The notes beneath the pieces are model-generated. The model was not told the DNA's origin. It ran no database searches and saw only the letters and a program-made list of their open reading frames with translations. Positions 1-7,361 of a stretch of 13,244 nucleotides of DNA are shown one piece after another. Position numbers and translations under genes: made by a program. The DNA lies in contig JACRBR010000324.1 in the NCBI GenBank assembly GCA_016213125.1, positions 1-13,244 of the forward strand. The letters are read 5' to 3'. The stretch comes from Chloroflexota bacterium (GTDB lineage Bacteria > Chloroflexota > Dehalococcoidia > DSTF01 > JACRBR01). Within the stretch, counting starts at the first letter, position 1, and every line of letters starts with the position of its first letter.

Positions 1-627
1 GAGCGCCAGTCCGCCCTCGATGACTCCACGCGACGCTTCCAGGAGGAGTTGTCGCGGGGAAATCTGCTTTTCCAGGGCCTCAACCAGCGCCTCGAGGCCG
101 TCGAAACGAAAGCCGGTCGAAGTATCGACGCCGTGGTCCGCCTGGAGCAGCAGCACGCCGAGGCCGAGCAGTCCCTCCGGGCCCTTCGCCGCGAGGTCGA
201 CGTCCTTGCCGAGCGCACCCGCCTCGCCCACGAAGTCGCCTCCCGCCTCGACGCAGATCTGCACACAATGCAGGAGGAGCTCCGTGTCCTCCCCCTCCTC
301 ACAGAGCGCGTCGAGTTGCTCCGCGCCGAGCGCCAGCGCCTCGAAGACCGCACCTCGCACCTCGAAGAATCATTCGCCCACGTCGAGAAGCGTCTCGAGC
401 GCGAGGAAGAGTTCACTACCAACGTCGACTCCCGCATGAAGGCGTACGACGGCCGGATCGACCACGTGCATACACTGACCCTTGACTTCCGCCGCACGAT
501 GACGGACCAACTCCTCAAGCTCAACCAGATGATCGAGCGAATGAAGCGCCGCGAGTTGGAGGAGCTGGAGCGTCAGGCGAAGGAACTCCGCGGCCAGCAG
601 TCCCAGCTCAAGACCGAGGACGAATGA
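1..627 (+). CDS. Coiled-coil protein, C-terminal part (5' end outside window)
   Basis: The frame is open from the first base to the TGA at 625-627, giving 208 residues with no visible start. I therefore treat it as the end of a longer gene; a TTG at 49 is possible but sits in a continuing coiled coil. The sequence is almost wholly charged and helical, rich in Glu, Arg, Leu and Gln, with heptad-like spacing of Leu/Val (for example around LRALRREVDVLAERTRLAHE and LLTERVELLRAERQRLEDR). No signal peptide, membrane segment or enzymatic motif is present in this part. The last codons overlap the threonine synthase start as ATGA (624-627), so the two are probably co-transcribed and translationally coupled. 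The function is unknown; a structural or scaffolding role is only an inference from the coiled coil. Confidence 0.8.
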   Translation, partial: ERQSALDDSTRRFQEELSRGNLLFQGLNQRLEAVETKAGRSIDAVVRLEQQHAEAEQSLRALRREVDVLAERTRLAHEVASRLDADLHTMQEELRVLPLLTERVELLRAERQRLEDRTSHLEESFAHVEKRLEREEEFTTNVDSRMKAYDGRIDHVHTLTLDFRRTMTDQLLKLNQMIERMKRRELEELERQAKELRGQQSQLKTEDE

Positions 628-1715
628 CGGTCGATCCTGCACGGCGCACCCAGGGCCAGCCCCCGCCTCGCGGCGTCCTCCATCGCTACCCCGAACTGCT
701 GCCTATCACCGGCAATACCCCCCTCATCTCGCTCGGCGAGGGCGATACCCCGCTCGTGCGGTCGCACTCCATCGAACGAGATCTCGGCTGTGAAGCCCTG
801 TACTTCAAGCTGGAAAGCTGCAACCCCACAGGCTCATTCAAAGATCGTGGCATGGTCGTCGCCGTCGCCAAGGCCATGGAGGAGGGCGCCCAGGCGATCA
901 TGTGCGCCTCCACCGGCAACACCAGTGCCGCCGCCGCCGCCTATGCCGGCCGCTACGGCCTGAAGTGCTACGTCATCGTCCCCGATGGCAAGATCGCCCG
1001 CGGCAAACTCGCGCAAAGCGTCGTCTATGGCGCCGAAATCATCGCCGTCGACGGCAACTTCGATGTCGCGCTCCGGGTCGCCCGTGAGATCACCTCCAGG
1101 CACCCGATCGCGTTGGTGAACTCCGTGAACCCGCACCGCATCGAGGGCCAGAAGACGGCCTCGTTCGAAATCGTAGATGCGCTCGGCGATGCTCCGGACG
1201 TGCTCGCGCTCCCCGTGGGCAATGCGGGCAACATCACCGCTTACTGGCGGGGCTTCGTCGAGTATCACCGGCTGGAGCGGACAGGCGCTCGCCCGCGTAT
1301 GATGGGCTTCCAGGCGGCGGGAGCAGCGCCCCTCGTGCAGGGTGCGCCCGTGCCCGCCCCGCAGACCGTCGCCTCGGCCATACGCATCGGTAACCCGGCC
1401 TCGTGGAAGTCAGCTATTTCCGCCCGCGATGAGTCCGCCGGAAGCATCGACGCCGTCACTGATGATGAGATCCTCTCGGCCTACGCTCGCCTGGCGCGCG
1501 AGGAAGGCATATTCTGCGAGCCGGCGTCTGCTGCGTGCGTCGCTGGCGTCCTGAAGAAAGCCGCGTCCGGCCACAGCTTCTCCGGGAAGACCGTCGTCTG
1601 CATCATCACCGGCAGCGGTCTAAAAGACCCGGAGACCGCGCTCGAACACGAGCCCGCGATCCACCACGTCCCCGCCGACCTGGCGGCCATCGAGCGCGAG
1701 ATGGGCTGGGCCTGA
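624..1715 (+). CDS. thrC: Threonine synthase (PLP-dependent)
   Basis: Converts O-phosphohomoserine to threonine, the last step of threonine synthesis, in the cytoplasm. The 363-residue length fits the short (Bacillus/archaeal-type) class. Fold type II PLP motifs are in order. SFKDRGM (71-77) carries the Schiff-base Lys73, STGNTSA (96-102) is the substrate loop, PVGNAGN (197-203) is the phosphate-cradle loop, and EPASAA (299-304) and ITGSGLKD (328-335) lie near the C terminus. The ATG at 624 is chosen because it has GAGG at 616-619 upstream and overlaps the preceding stop codon as ATGA, indicating translational coupling to the coiled-coil gene. No other threonine-pathway gene is visible in the window. 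Related dehydratases (ilvA) share the fold, but the NAGN loop and overall match to short threonine synthases favour ThrC. Confidence 0.93.
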   Translation: MTVDPARRTQGQPPPRGVLHRYPELLPITGNTPLISLGEGDTPLVRSHSIERDLGCEALYFKLESCNPTGSFKDRGMVVAVAKAMEEGAQAIMCASTGNTSAAAAAYAGRYGLKCYVIVPDGKIARGKLAQSVVYGAEIIAVDGNFDVALRVAREITSRHPIALVNSVNPHRIEGQKTASFEIVDALGDAPDVLALPVGNAGNITAYWRGFVEYHRLERTGARPRMMGFQAAGAAPLVQGAPVPAPQTVASAIRIGNPASWKSAISARDESAGSIDAVTDDEILSAYARLAREEGIFCEPASAACVAGVLKKAASGHSFSGKTVVCIITGSGLKDPETALEHEPAIHHVPADLAAIEREMGWA

Positions 1716-1847
1716 CGCCCCGGCCTATCGGGCGCTGAAAGAGGCCTTTCCATCCTTGCAGCGCGGGCTTTCAGCCCGCGGTTCAGGTTCGCGACGAACC
1801 CTCTATTGATGTCCCGGCCGTGCGCCACGACGTTCGTGAGCACCCTG
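1716..1847. other. Convergent intergenic region with three inverted repeats
   Basis: 132 bp between the thrC and dnaA stop codons. It holds a small inverted repeat GAAAG/CTTTC (1737-1750), the 8-bp hairpin CGCGGGCT/AGCCCGCG (1762-1780) described separately as a dispersed repeat, and a 5-bp hairpin GGTTC/GAACC (1786-1800). None is followed by a T-run, so they are not classic intrinsic terminators. They could still end or protect transcripts from both sides. Confidence 0.55.
1757..1780. repeat. Dispersed hairpin repeat, copy E
   Basis: Core CGCGGGCT, loop TTC, AGCCCGCG: a perfect 8-bp stem with a 3-nt loop. The left flank TGCAG and the core resemble the other copies near 9159, 9961, 10006 and 10087, whose consensus is roughly GTAGCGCGGRGCTTYAGCYC. 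It lies between convergent thrC and dnaA. Confidence 0.65.
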
Positions 1848-3305
1848 CTATACGGCGCTCAGCTGTGGGATCGTCTGCAGCATCGGCGAAGGTGCGGACG
1901 CTGTCACCAGGGCTTCGCGGATGCCGGATAGATCCGCCCTCGTCTCGTCCCGCGTGCCCAGCTCCGCCTCGATGCGGTCGATCGCCCCGATGACGGTGCT
2001 ATGGTCCCGGTTCCCGAAGAGTCGCTGGATCTCCGCCACCGACTTCTTGGCATCGTTGCGCAGGACATACATCGCCAGGTGCCGTGCGTAGGACACATCC
2101 CGGCTCCGGCTGCGCCCCGTGAGGTCGGCGCGGCTCGTGCCTGTCCACCTGCAGACTGCGGTAATCACGTGATCCGGTGCTGTCGGCGCATCATCCTCGC
2201 CCGGCGCACCGCGCCCTGAGCCGGGTGCCACGTTGAAGACGGCCAGCGCACGTTCAATCACATCGGCCGTTGCCTGGCCCCCCACCAGCGGAATGTGGGC
2301 GAGGACTCGGTTGAGGTAGCCCTCCAGTTCACGCACCGTCGGGCAGCAGCGCTGCGCGATCTGCTCCAGCGCAGCGTCCGGAAGGCGCATCGCGTGGTGC
2401 GCCGCCTTCGCTCGGAGAATCGCGAGGCGCGTCGTGAACGATGGCCGCCGCAGGTCCGCCTGTAGCCCCATCATCAGCCGCGTGCGCAGCGCCTCGCTGA
2501 AGCCGCTCAGCTGCGATGGCAGGCTGTCACACGTAACGACGACCTGCTTCCCCGCGGCGTGAAGGTCATTGAAGGTGTGAAAGAACTCCTCCTGGAACCC
2601 AGGCCGCGTCTCCAGGAACTGCACATCGTCGATGAGGAGGATGTCGCACGAGCGGTAGCGGCGCCGGAACTTCTCGAACGACTTGTGCTGCGCTGCAGTG
2701 CCGAACTCCGTGCCAAAGCGCTCCGCCGTGGCGTATGCGACCGTAAGCCCTTTCGCGTAGCCCGCGTGACCGATCGCATTGAGCAGGTGCGTCTTGCCCA
2801 GTCCTGGCCCGCCGAAGATCACCAGCGGGTTCTGGCGCCCGGGCGCGCCCACCACCGCCTCTGCCGCCGCGTGCGCCAGTTCGTTTTCCTCCCCGATAAC
2901 GAATGTATCGAACGTGAACGCGGGATTCAGATTCGGCGGGGGCGTGGCTGCACGGCGGAGGAAGCCGGGTACACCACCCCCTGCCTCCGCACCGCCCTCG
3001 GGCGTGGCGTCCAGCGCCTCCGTGAGGAGCGCTGGCGTTCCATCGTCGTCGGCCCCGATCACTTCGAAGGAGACGGCAACTGGATGCCCGATCACGCGAG
3101 CCAGCGCCGAAAGAATCACCTTGCGCATCCGGACATCCAGCCACTCGGTCGTGAAGTCGTTGCTGGCCCCAACGACGAAGGTGTCATCCTCGAAGCGGAT
3201 CCCCACCGTGTCGCGCAGCCATGTGTCAAAGTTCGGCTTGTTCACGGAAACCTGGAGCTGGCCAAGCGCGGCCGCCCACGTCGTTGCGGGAGTCTTGTCG
3301 TTCAT
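1848..3305 (-). CDS. dnaA: Chromosomal replication initiator protein DnaA
   Basis: AAA+ ATPase that binds and melts the replication origin. The start is placed at the ATG at 3305 (485 aa), where domain I begins. The open frame continues to 3374, but that Arg/His-rich extension is atypical. Domain I spans about residues 1-80 and a short acidic linker about 83-125. The AAA+ core has Walker A GGPGLGKT (165-172), Walker B ILLIDDVQFL (222-231), an arginine-finger region EALRTRL (271-277) and sensor 2 VRELEGYL (324-331). The C-terminal DNA-binding domain has the DnaA signature around SVAEIQRLFGNRDHSTVIGA (422-441). The box VII region RTRLMMGLQADL differs from the usual SRFEWGL. No dnaN, recF or gyrB lies nearby. 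Possible alternative: a second, paralogous DnaA-like protein rather than the main initiator. Confidence 0.95.
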   Translation of the reverse strand: MNDKTPATTWAAALGQLQVSVNKPNFDTWLRDTVGIRFEDDTFVVGASNDFTTEWLDVRMRKVILSALARVIGHPVAVSFEVIGADDDGTPALLTEALDATPEGGAEAGGGVPGFLRRAATPPPNLNPAFTFDTFVIGEENELAHAAAEAVVGAPGRQNPLVIFGGPGLGKTHLLNAIGHAGYAKGLTVAYATAERFGTEFGTAAQHKSFEKFRRRYRSCDILLIDDVQFLETRPGFQEEFFHTFNDLHAAGKQVVVTCDSLPSQLSGFSEALRTRLMMGLQADLRRPSFTTRLAILRAKAAHHAMRLPDAALEQIAQRCCPTVRELEGYLNRVLAHIPLVGGQATADVIERALAVFNVAPGSGRGAPGEDDAPTAPDHVITAVCRWTGTSRADLTGRSRSRDVSYARHLAMYVLRNDAKKSVAEIQRLFGNRDHSTVIGAIDRIEAELGTRDETRADLSGIREALVTASAPSPMLQTIPQLSAV

Positions 3306-3320
3306 CGAGGCATCGCCTCG
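3306..3320 (-). promoter_or_regulatory. Hairpin covering the dnaA ribosome binding site
   Basis: CGAGGC-ATC-GCCTCG is a perfect 6-bp inverted repeat with a 3-nt loop, directly abutting the dnaA ATG (3303-3305). On the minus strand the left arm contains GAGG, the only Shine-Dalgarno-like sequence, about 10 nt before the start. If formed in the mRNA, the stem would hide the site. Whether it forms in vivo is an inference. Confidence 0.5.
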
Positions 3321-3810
3321 GGCATATCGTCCACGTTTGCGCGCCGCGTGTGTGTGCGGCCGATCTGTGTGCATCCTGCAACAGGCAACACGAATCCCTC
3401 CCGACGATGTGTCTGGTCACGGCGTACGTTCAACGACGGTACACGGCAACTGAAGTGTTCCGAGGGTCGAAGTCCCTGCCTGTGTGTCGGGCCCTGCCGC
3501 GGTGGCTACCCATGCCTCCGCGGGTGCGGCGCTTTCGGATGTCGTCGGCGTCGCGCGGGCCGCTGTGTAACCCTTGGAACAGGCCGAATCATACGCGTGC
3601 CGTCATGGCCGGTCAAGGCGCTTATGACGATTGCAGTGTCGATTTTCAGATGACTTTGATCCCTTTTCTGAGCGCTGCAAGAGTACGCCATGTTCGGCGC
3701 GTGACGAACTTGCGAAATGCCATCAAGTGCACGACGATAACGCTTGCTTTCCGTGCGTTATTGTTGTGGCAGGGTCGCGCCAGCCGCCCGCAATCAGCAA
3801 CGGAGCATCA
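3321..3810. other. Long non-coding divergent region upstream of dnaA; candidate origin region
   Basis: About 490 bp between divergently read dnaA and the PAP2 gene, with no convincing coding content. It contains several TGTG-rich words (3347-3359, 3366-3374, 3408-3416, 3481-3490, 3564-3572) but none matches the classical DnaA box TTATCCACA well. A GC hairpin lies at 3497-3523: CCGCGG arms plus inner GG/CC pairs. The part from about 3600 to 3790 is visibly less GC-rich than the surroundings. Position next to dnaA makes an origin or dnaA autoregulatory region plausible, but this is inference. Confidence 0.35.
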
Positions 3811-4620
3811 GTGACGACGCGAGTCCTGTCGGCCGTAACAGATCGCTCGTTCATGCGTCGCATCGCCGCGGCCGTCGAATCGCGCCGTCTGTATCGCGAC
3901 GTCTTCGAAATCGGACTCGTGGCGTTCGCGTTTCTCCTGTACTTCATCGTGCGCGGCCTCGTCGTCGATCGCCATGACGAGGCGTACGCGAATGCCCGTG
4001 ACATCATCGACCTCGAGCGAACGCTCGGAATCTTCTGGGAGCCGCGACTCCAGGAGTGGGTGCTGGGGCGGCAGTTCTTCGTCAGCGTCTTCAACTTCAT
4101 CTACTTCTGGATGGACTTTCCGCTGATCGTCGCCGTCGGGCTTTGGTTGTACTTCACGCACCGTCACGAATACACCGTTGCTCGCGACTCATTACTGCTT
4201 TCCGGTGCCATCGCGCTCGTGATCTACAACCTCTATCCCGTCATGCCGCCACGCCTGCTCCCCACGGGCGAATTCGTCGGCACGATCGAGAAGTACAACG
4301 ACCTCAGCTACCAGGCGCAGTCGATGGCGGCGTTCGTCAACCCCTACGCCGCCGTCCCCAGTCTCCACTTCGGGTGGGCGATGGTGATCGGCTGGGCAAT
4401 GGTCGTGACCATGCGCCATCCAGCACTCCGCGCATTTGGAGTCGCCCTTCCCTGGCTCCAGATGGCCGCCATCGTCTTCACCGCGAATCACTACATCGTC
4501 GATGCCTTCGTTGGCCTGATCGTATGCCTCGCCGGCGTCCTCCTCGCCCTGGCCGCCCAGCGGTGGGTCTACCCGTGGGTGCGGATCCGGCTGGGCGCTT
4601 CCACCCCCGTGATAGGCTGA
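3811..4620 (+). CDS. PAP2-superfamily membrane phosphatase / inositolphosphotransferase-like protein
   Basis: Polytopic membrane protein of 269 aa. The GTG at 3811 is chosen because GGAG (3802-3805) lies 5 nt upstream; the frame is open further left but that part does not look coding. About six hydrophobic helices are visible: residues ~31-50, 88-115, 126-143, 187-201, 206-226 and 231-252. The PAP2 active-site motifs are present in degenerate form: PPRLLP (146-151) for motif 1, PSLHFGW (183-189) for motif 2, and H227-x3-D231 (NHYIVD) for motif 3. This arrangement is typical of the PAP2 branch that includes Aur1/Ipt1-like inositol phosphotransferases. The substrate, probably a lipid phosphate or phospholipid head group at the membrane, cannot be told from sequence. 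The cysteine desulfurase starts 4 nt after its stop codon, suggesting one transcript although the functions look unrelated. Confidence 0.85.
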   Translation: MTTRVLSAVTDRSFMRRIAAAVESRRLYRDVFEIGLVAFAFLLYFIVRGLVVDRHDEAYANARDIIDLERTLGIFWEPRLQEWVLGRQFFVSVFNFIYFWMDFPLIVAVGLWLYFTHRHEYTVARDSLLLSGAIALVIYNLYPVMPPRLLPTGEFVGTIEKYNDLSYQAQSMAAFVNPYAAVPSLHFGWAMVIGWAMVVTMRHPALRAFGVALPWLQMAAIVFTANHYIVDAFVGLIVCLAGVLLALAAQRWVYPWVRIRLGASTPVIG

Positions 4621-4624
4621 TCCC

Positions 4625-5821
4625 ATGGACCGCGATCCAAGGGAACGCCGAATCTACTTCGAACCTGCGGCGACGACCGCCTGCAATGAGCGTGTCGTCT
4701 CGGCGATGCTGCCCTACTTCACCTCGGCCTGGGGCAATCCCTCCTCCATCTACGCTGAAGCCCGCGAGGCTCGAAAGGGCCTCGATGCCGCCCGCCGGTC
4801 CGTCGCCGAAGTGCTCGGCGCAAAGCCGAACGAGGTCGTGTTCACCAGCGGCGGCACCGAGGCCGATAACCTCGCCCTGCGCGGCGTCGCCGCGGCGGCA
4901 CGGGCCCGCACCGGCGCCAACCACATCATCACCACCGCGATCGAGCATCACGCCGTCCTGCACGAGTGCGAGGCGCTCGCGAAAGAGGGGTTCCGGGTCA
5001 CCTACCTCCCGGTCGATAGCGAAGGACTGGTAGATCTCGATGCCCTGCGCCAGGCCCTCGACGATGCGACGATCCTCGTCAGCGTGATGTACGCCAACAA
5101 CGAAGTCGGCGCGGTCGAGCCGATCCCAGAAGTCTCGCGCATCGTGAAGGAACGCAACGCGCGGATCATCGTCCACACGGACGCCGTGCAGGCCGCCGGC
5201 TACCTCGACCTCGACGTAGATCGACTGGGCGTCGACCTGTTGTCTATCGCCGCACACAAGATCTACGGCCCGAAGGGTGTAGGTGCCCTCTACGTGCGCC
5301 AGCGCACGCCCTTCGTCCCCCAGGCCGTCGGCGGCTCGCAGGAACGCAACCGCCGCGCCGGAACCGAGAACGTCGCCGGCGCCGTTGGCCTCGCGACCGC
5401 GCTGCGCCTCGCTAACGACGAACGCGCGTCGCGCACCGAACACGTGGTAGGGCTCCGCGACCGCCTCCTCGATGAACTGCCACGCCGCGTACCGGAGACG
5501 ATCGTCACCGGGCCGAAGGACCGCTCGCGGCGCCTCGCGAACAGCGCTAGCTTCGCCTTCAAGCACCTCGAGGGGGAGGCCGTCCTGCTGCAGCTTGACC
5601 TGCAGGGGATCGCCGCCAGCAGCGGCTCCGCGTGCACAACGGCGTCGCTCGAGCCGTCGCACGTGTTGGTGGCGATGGGCGTGTCGCAGAAGTACCTCCG
5701 CGGCTCCTTGCGGCTGACGCTCGGCGTCGACAACACGATCGACGATGTCGGCTATCTGCTCGACGTGCTCCCGCCCGCTGTCGAGCGCATTCGCGGCCTC
5801 CAGCCTGCCGCCGGACGCTGA
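4625..5821 (+). CDS. Cysteine desulfurase (IscS/NifS type)
   Basis: PLP enzyme that takes sulfur from cysteine as an enzyme persulfide for Fe-S cluster, thiouridine or other sulfur-transfer pathways. At 398 aa it has the usual group I length. Motifs in order: AATT near the N terminus (16-19), SGGTEADNLA (75-84), the His108 ring-stacking residue in IEHH, NNEVGAV (158-164), HTDAVQAAG (184-192), the Schiff-base Lys212 in AAHKIYGPKG, RAGTEN (244-249), and the catalytic Cys337 in SSGSACTTASLEPSHVL. The usual N-terminal DNAATTP reads EPAATTA here. No iscU, iscR or suf gene adjoins it, so its acceptor cannot be guessed; mnmA or nifU may lie elsewhere. There is no strong ribosome binding site, and the 4-nt gap after the PAP2 gene suggests coupling. 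Confidence 0.94.
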   Translation: MDRDPRERRIYFEPAATTACNERVVSAMLPYFTSAWGNPSSIYAEAREARKGLDAARRSVAEVLGAKPNEVVFTSGGTEADNLALRGVAAAARARTGANHIITTAIEHHAVLHECEALAKEGFRVTYLPVDSEGLVDLDALRQALDDATILVSVMYANNEVGAVEPIPEVSRIVKERNARIIVHTDAVQAAGYLDLDVDRLGVDLLSIAAHKIYGPKGVGALYVRQRTPFVPQAVGGSQERNRRAGTENVAGAVGLATALRLANDERASRTEHVVGLRDRLLDELPRRVPETIVTGPKDRSRRLANSASFAFKHLEGEAVLLQLDLQGIAASSGSACTTASLEPSHVLVAMGVSQKYLRGSLRLTLGVDNTIDDVGYLLDVLPPAVERIRGLQPAAGR

Positions 5822-5822
5822 T

Positions 5823-6482
5823 CTAGTTCAGCACGCCGAACCCCGTCGTCTTCTGCCGCAGGTGTGCAACCAGCCGCCCGTGCATCTCCGGCAGGGCCTC
5901 CTGGATCAGCGCCAGCTCCAGCCGCAGCCGCGCCTCCGCATCCAGCTCCTCCAGCCACTGCTGCTTCGCCTCCGGTGGCACGTCGCACCGCGCCGCGATG
6001 TAGTCGGCCGCCTCCCCCGGGTCGTCCGGCAGGAACACGCGCCGCACCCACTGATCGCCGATCGCAAAGTACGTCTTCAGGTAGTCGTCGAACATCATCC
6101 GCGCTCGCGGCAGCGCGGCATACGCGTCGTCTCCTGCGGCCGGGGGCTCCAGCAGCGCCACTTCCCCCCGGAGATATGGCTGTGTCGTGTTGATGCTGAC
6201 GGTACGGAAACGCCGCTCGCCCATCGTGAAGATGTTCATACGCCCGTCGTCCAGGTACTCAACCTGGATGATCCGCGCCGTGCAACCCACCTCGTGTGGA
6301 ATCGCGTTCCCTCCCGTCTCCTCCCCGGTTCTAATGAGCAGCACCCCGAACGGGGCGTCCTCCTCGATGCACTCCCGGATCATCACCTTGTAACGGTCTT
6401 CGAAGATGTGAAGGGGCATCCGCATGCCGGGAAAAAGGACCGTGTTGAGCGGGAACAGGCGCAGGTCCATGTGTTTGTTCAT
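5823..6482 (-). CDS. LON-substrate-binding (LON_substr_bdg) domain protein
   Basis: 219 aa from the ATG at 6482 (a second ATG at 6470 gives MDLRLFPL). The upstream open frame to 6791 is Arg/Pro-rich and is rejected as coding. The protein matches the N-terminal substrate-recognition domain of Lon protease standing alone. The typical opening is LRLFPLNTVLFPGMRMPLHIFEDRYKVMI, followed by FGVLLI, VGCTARI and a GRRF-like GERRFR (about 83-88), with a helical C-terminal part. No ATPase or Ser-Lys protease domain follows, so it is not Lon itself. Stand-alone members (YcaB/peptidase S16-like) have no well-established role; peptide binding or delivery is inference. It converges on the cysteine desulfurase with a single base between the two stop codons. 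No clear Shine-Dalgarno sequence precedes either start. Confidence 0.88.
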   Translation of the reverse strand: MNKHMDLRLFPLNTVLFPGMRMPLHIFEDRYKVMIRECIEEDAPFGVLLIRTGEETGGNAIPHEVGCTARIIQVEYLDDGRMNIFTMGERRFRTVSINTTQPYLRGEVALLEPPAAGDDAYAALPRARMMFDDYLKTYFAIGDQWVRRVFLPDDPGEAADYIAARCDVPPEAKQQWLEELDAEARLRLELALIQEALPEMHGRLVAHLRQKTTGFGVLN

Positions 6483-6840
6483 GGCGGTATATGCGTGGTG
6501 GATGGCGGCTGGCTCAGGCCTAGCCTCCGTGCCGCAGCCACAGGGTAGCGAATCTGTCCCCGGGTTCCGGTGATTCCCGCCGCTATGGGCCCGCAGGCTC
6601 TTGACCCACGGCTCATCGCGGGTGGATACTTGCGATCGCCTCTCCCCGCCTCCCGCGGGAACAGGCCGTGCGGCATGTGGATGCGAACACCTGCGGGCGC
6701 CGAGAAGCGTCCGAGCACGGCGCGTGAGCCGGCATCTCATCTTCTTTCTGCACGATGCACAACGACGGGCGCACGGGGAACTTGGCCGCAAATATCTGCG
6801 TCACACGCACTTCTCGTCGCCGCAAACATAGGAGGCTGCA
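6483..6840. other. Divergent intergenic region, promoter-bearing by position
   Basis: 358 bp between the divergently read Lon-domain and DUF35 genes. I see no good open frame, no tRNA and no repeat shared with the rest of the window. Several GC-rich inverted segments are present but none is outstanding. Promoters for both flanking genes must lie here by position; I could not assign -35/-10 pairs with confidence. Confidence 0.4.
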
Positions 6841-6843
6841 TTG
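6831..6843 (+). promoter_or_regulatory. Strong Shine-Dalgarno that fixes a TTG start
   Basis: GGAGG at 6831-6835 lies 5 nt before TTG at 6841-6843. No in-frame ATG or GTG occurs near it, and the protein sequence from this point has the composition of a normal N terminus, so a TTG start is the best reading for the DUF35 gene. Confidence 0.7.
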
Positions 6844-7272
6844 GCAGACGCACCAGCCGCGGAAAAACAACAGAAAGCCATCGTCCCATTCCTGAAGATC
6901 CCCGCGAACCCCGCGGAGAAGCCCTACCTGCAGGGCAGCCGCTGCAAGAAGTGCGGCGCCACCTACCTCGGCTCTCGCATGGCCTGCAGCAAGTGTTTCT
7001 CCACCGATGCCATGGACGACGTGAAGCTCAGCGACCGCGGCGAGCTGCACGTGTTCTCCATCGTCCACCAGTCGGTACCCGGCGTCCCGACACCCTACGT
7101 CGCGGCTATCGTCGACCTGCCCGAGGGCGTCAGCGTCCGCTGCAACATTAGCGGCGTCGAGCCCGACCCCAAGAACCTGAAGTTCGGCATGCCGGTCCAG
7201 TTCGTCGCGGAAAAGATCCGCACCGACCGCGAGGGCAACGATGTGATCGCCTTCAGCTTCAAGCCCGTCTGA
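6841..7272 (+). CDS. Zn-ribbon/OB-fold (DUF35) acyl-CoA-binding protein
   Basis: 143 aa, starting at TTG 6841 behind GGAGG. The N-terminal rubredoxin-like zinc ribbon has Cys35-x2-Cys38 (CKKC) and Cys49-x2-Cys52 (CSKC). An OB-fold follows from about residue 58 (RGELHVFSIVHQ, then PYVAAIVDLPEGV). Proteins of this family pair with thiolase-superfamily enzymes and hold the CoA substrate. Characterised examples are the archaeal acetoacetyl-CoA thiolase/HMG-CoA synthase complex and the actinobacterial steroid aldolase Ltp2 with ChsH2. The thiolase immediately downstream (89-bp gap) is the likely partner. The gap contains the inverted repeat CAGGTCC/GGACCTG (7298-7313). Function beyond support of the thiolase cannot be told from the sequence. 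Confidence 0.9.
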   Translation: MADAPAAEKQQKAIVPFLKIPANPAEKPYLQGSRCKKCGATYLGSRMACSKCFSTDAMDDVKLSDRGELHVFSIVHQSVPGVPTPYVAAIVDLPEGVSVRCNISGVEPDPKNLKFGMPVQFVAEKIRTDREGNDVIAFSFKPV

Positions 7273-7297
7273 CCAGGCGGCGAACCGCACGTACGGA

Positions 7298-7313
7298 CAG
7301 GTCCCAGGACCTG
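7298..7313 (+). other. Intercistronic inverted repeat
   Basis: CAGGTCC, CA, GGACCTG: a perfect 7-bp arm pair between the DUF35 and thiolase genes, extendable by GG/CC beyond one mismatch. Such a hairpin could tune expression or mRNA stability between the two genes; no T-run follows. Confidence 0.4.
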
Positions 7314-7361
7314 CCCCTGATACGCCGGGCCGGAGCGCGCGGCGAACGAGAGGGAAGAACA

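Noticed and set aside
1786..1800. LexA-type box in GGTTCGCGACGAACC
   Set aside because: The half-sites are in the wrong order (GTTC before GAAC) with a 5-nt centre; it is only a small hairpin.
3306..3374. N-terminal extension of DnaA to the upstream ATG
   Set aside because: The added 23 residues are unlike DnaA domain I, and the region is occupied by the RBS hairpin.
3463..3477. tRNA T-arm-like hairpin (AGGG, 7-nt loop TCGAAGT, CCCT)
   Set aside because: The loop does not begin with TTC, and no acceptor stem, D arm or anticodon arm can be placed at the right distances.
2559..3653. Long plus-strand open frame opposite dnaA
   Set aside because: It is antisense to the clearly coding dnaA gene and has no recognisable protein features.
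6483..6791. N-terminal extension of the Lon-domain gene
   Set aside because: The family begins at LRLFPL; the upstream residues are Arg/Pro/Cys-rich and look non-coding.
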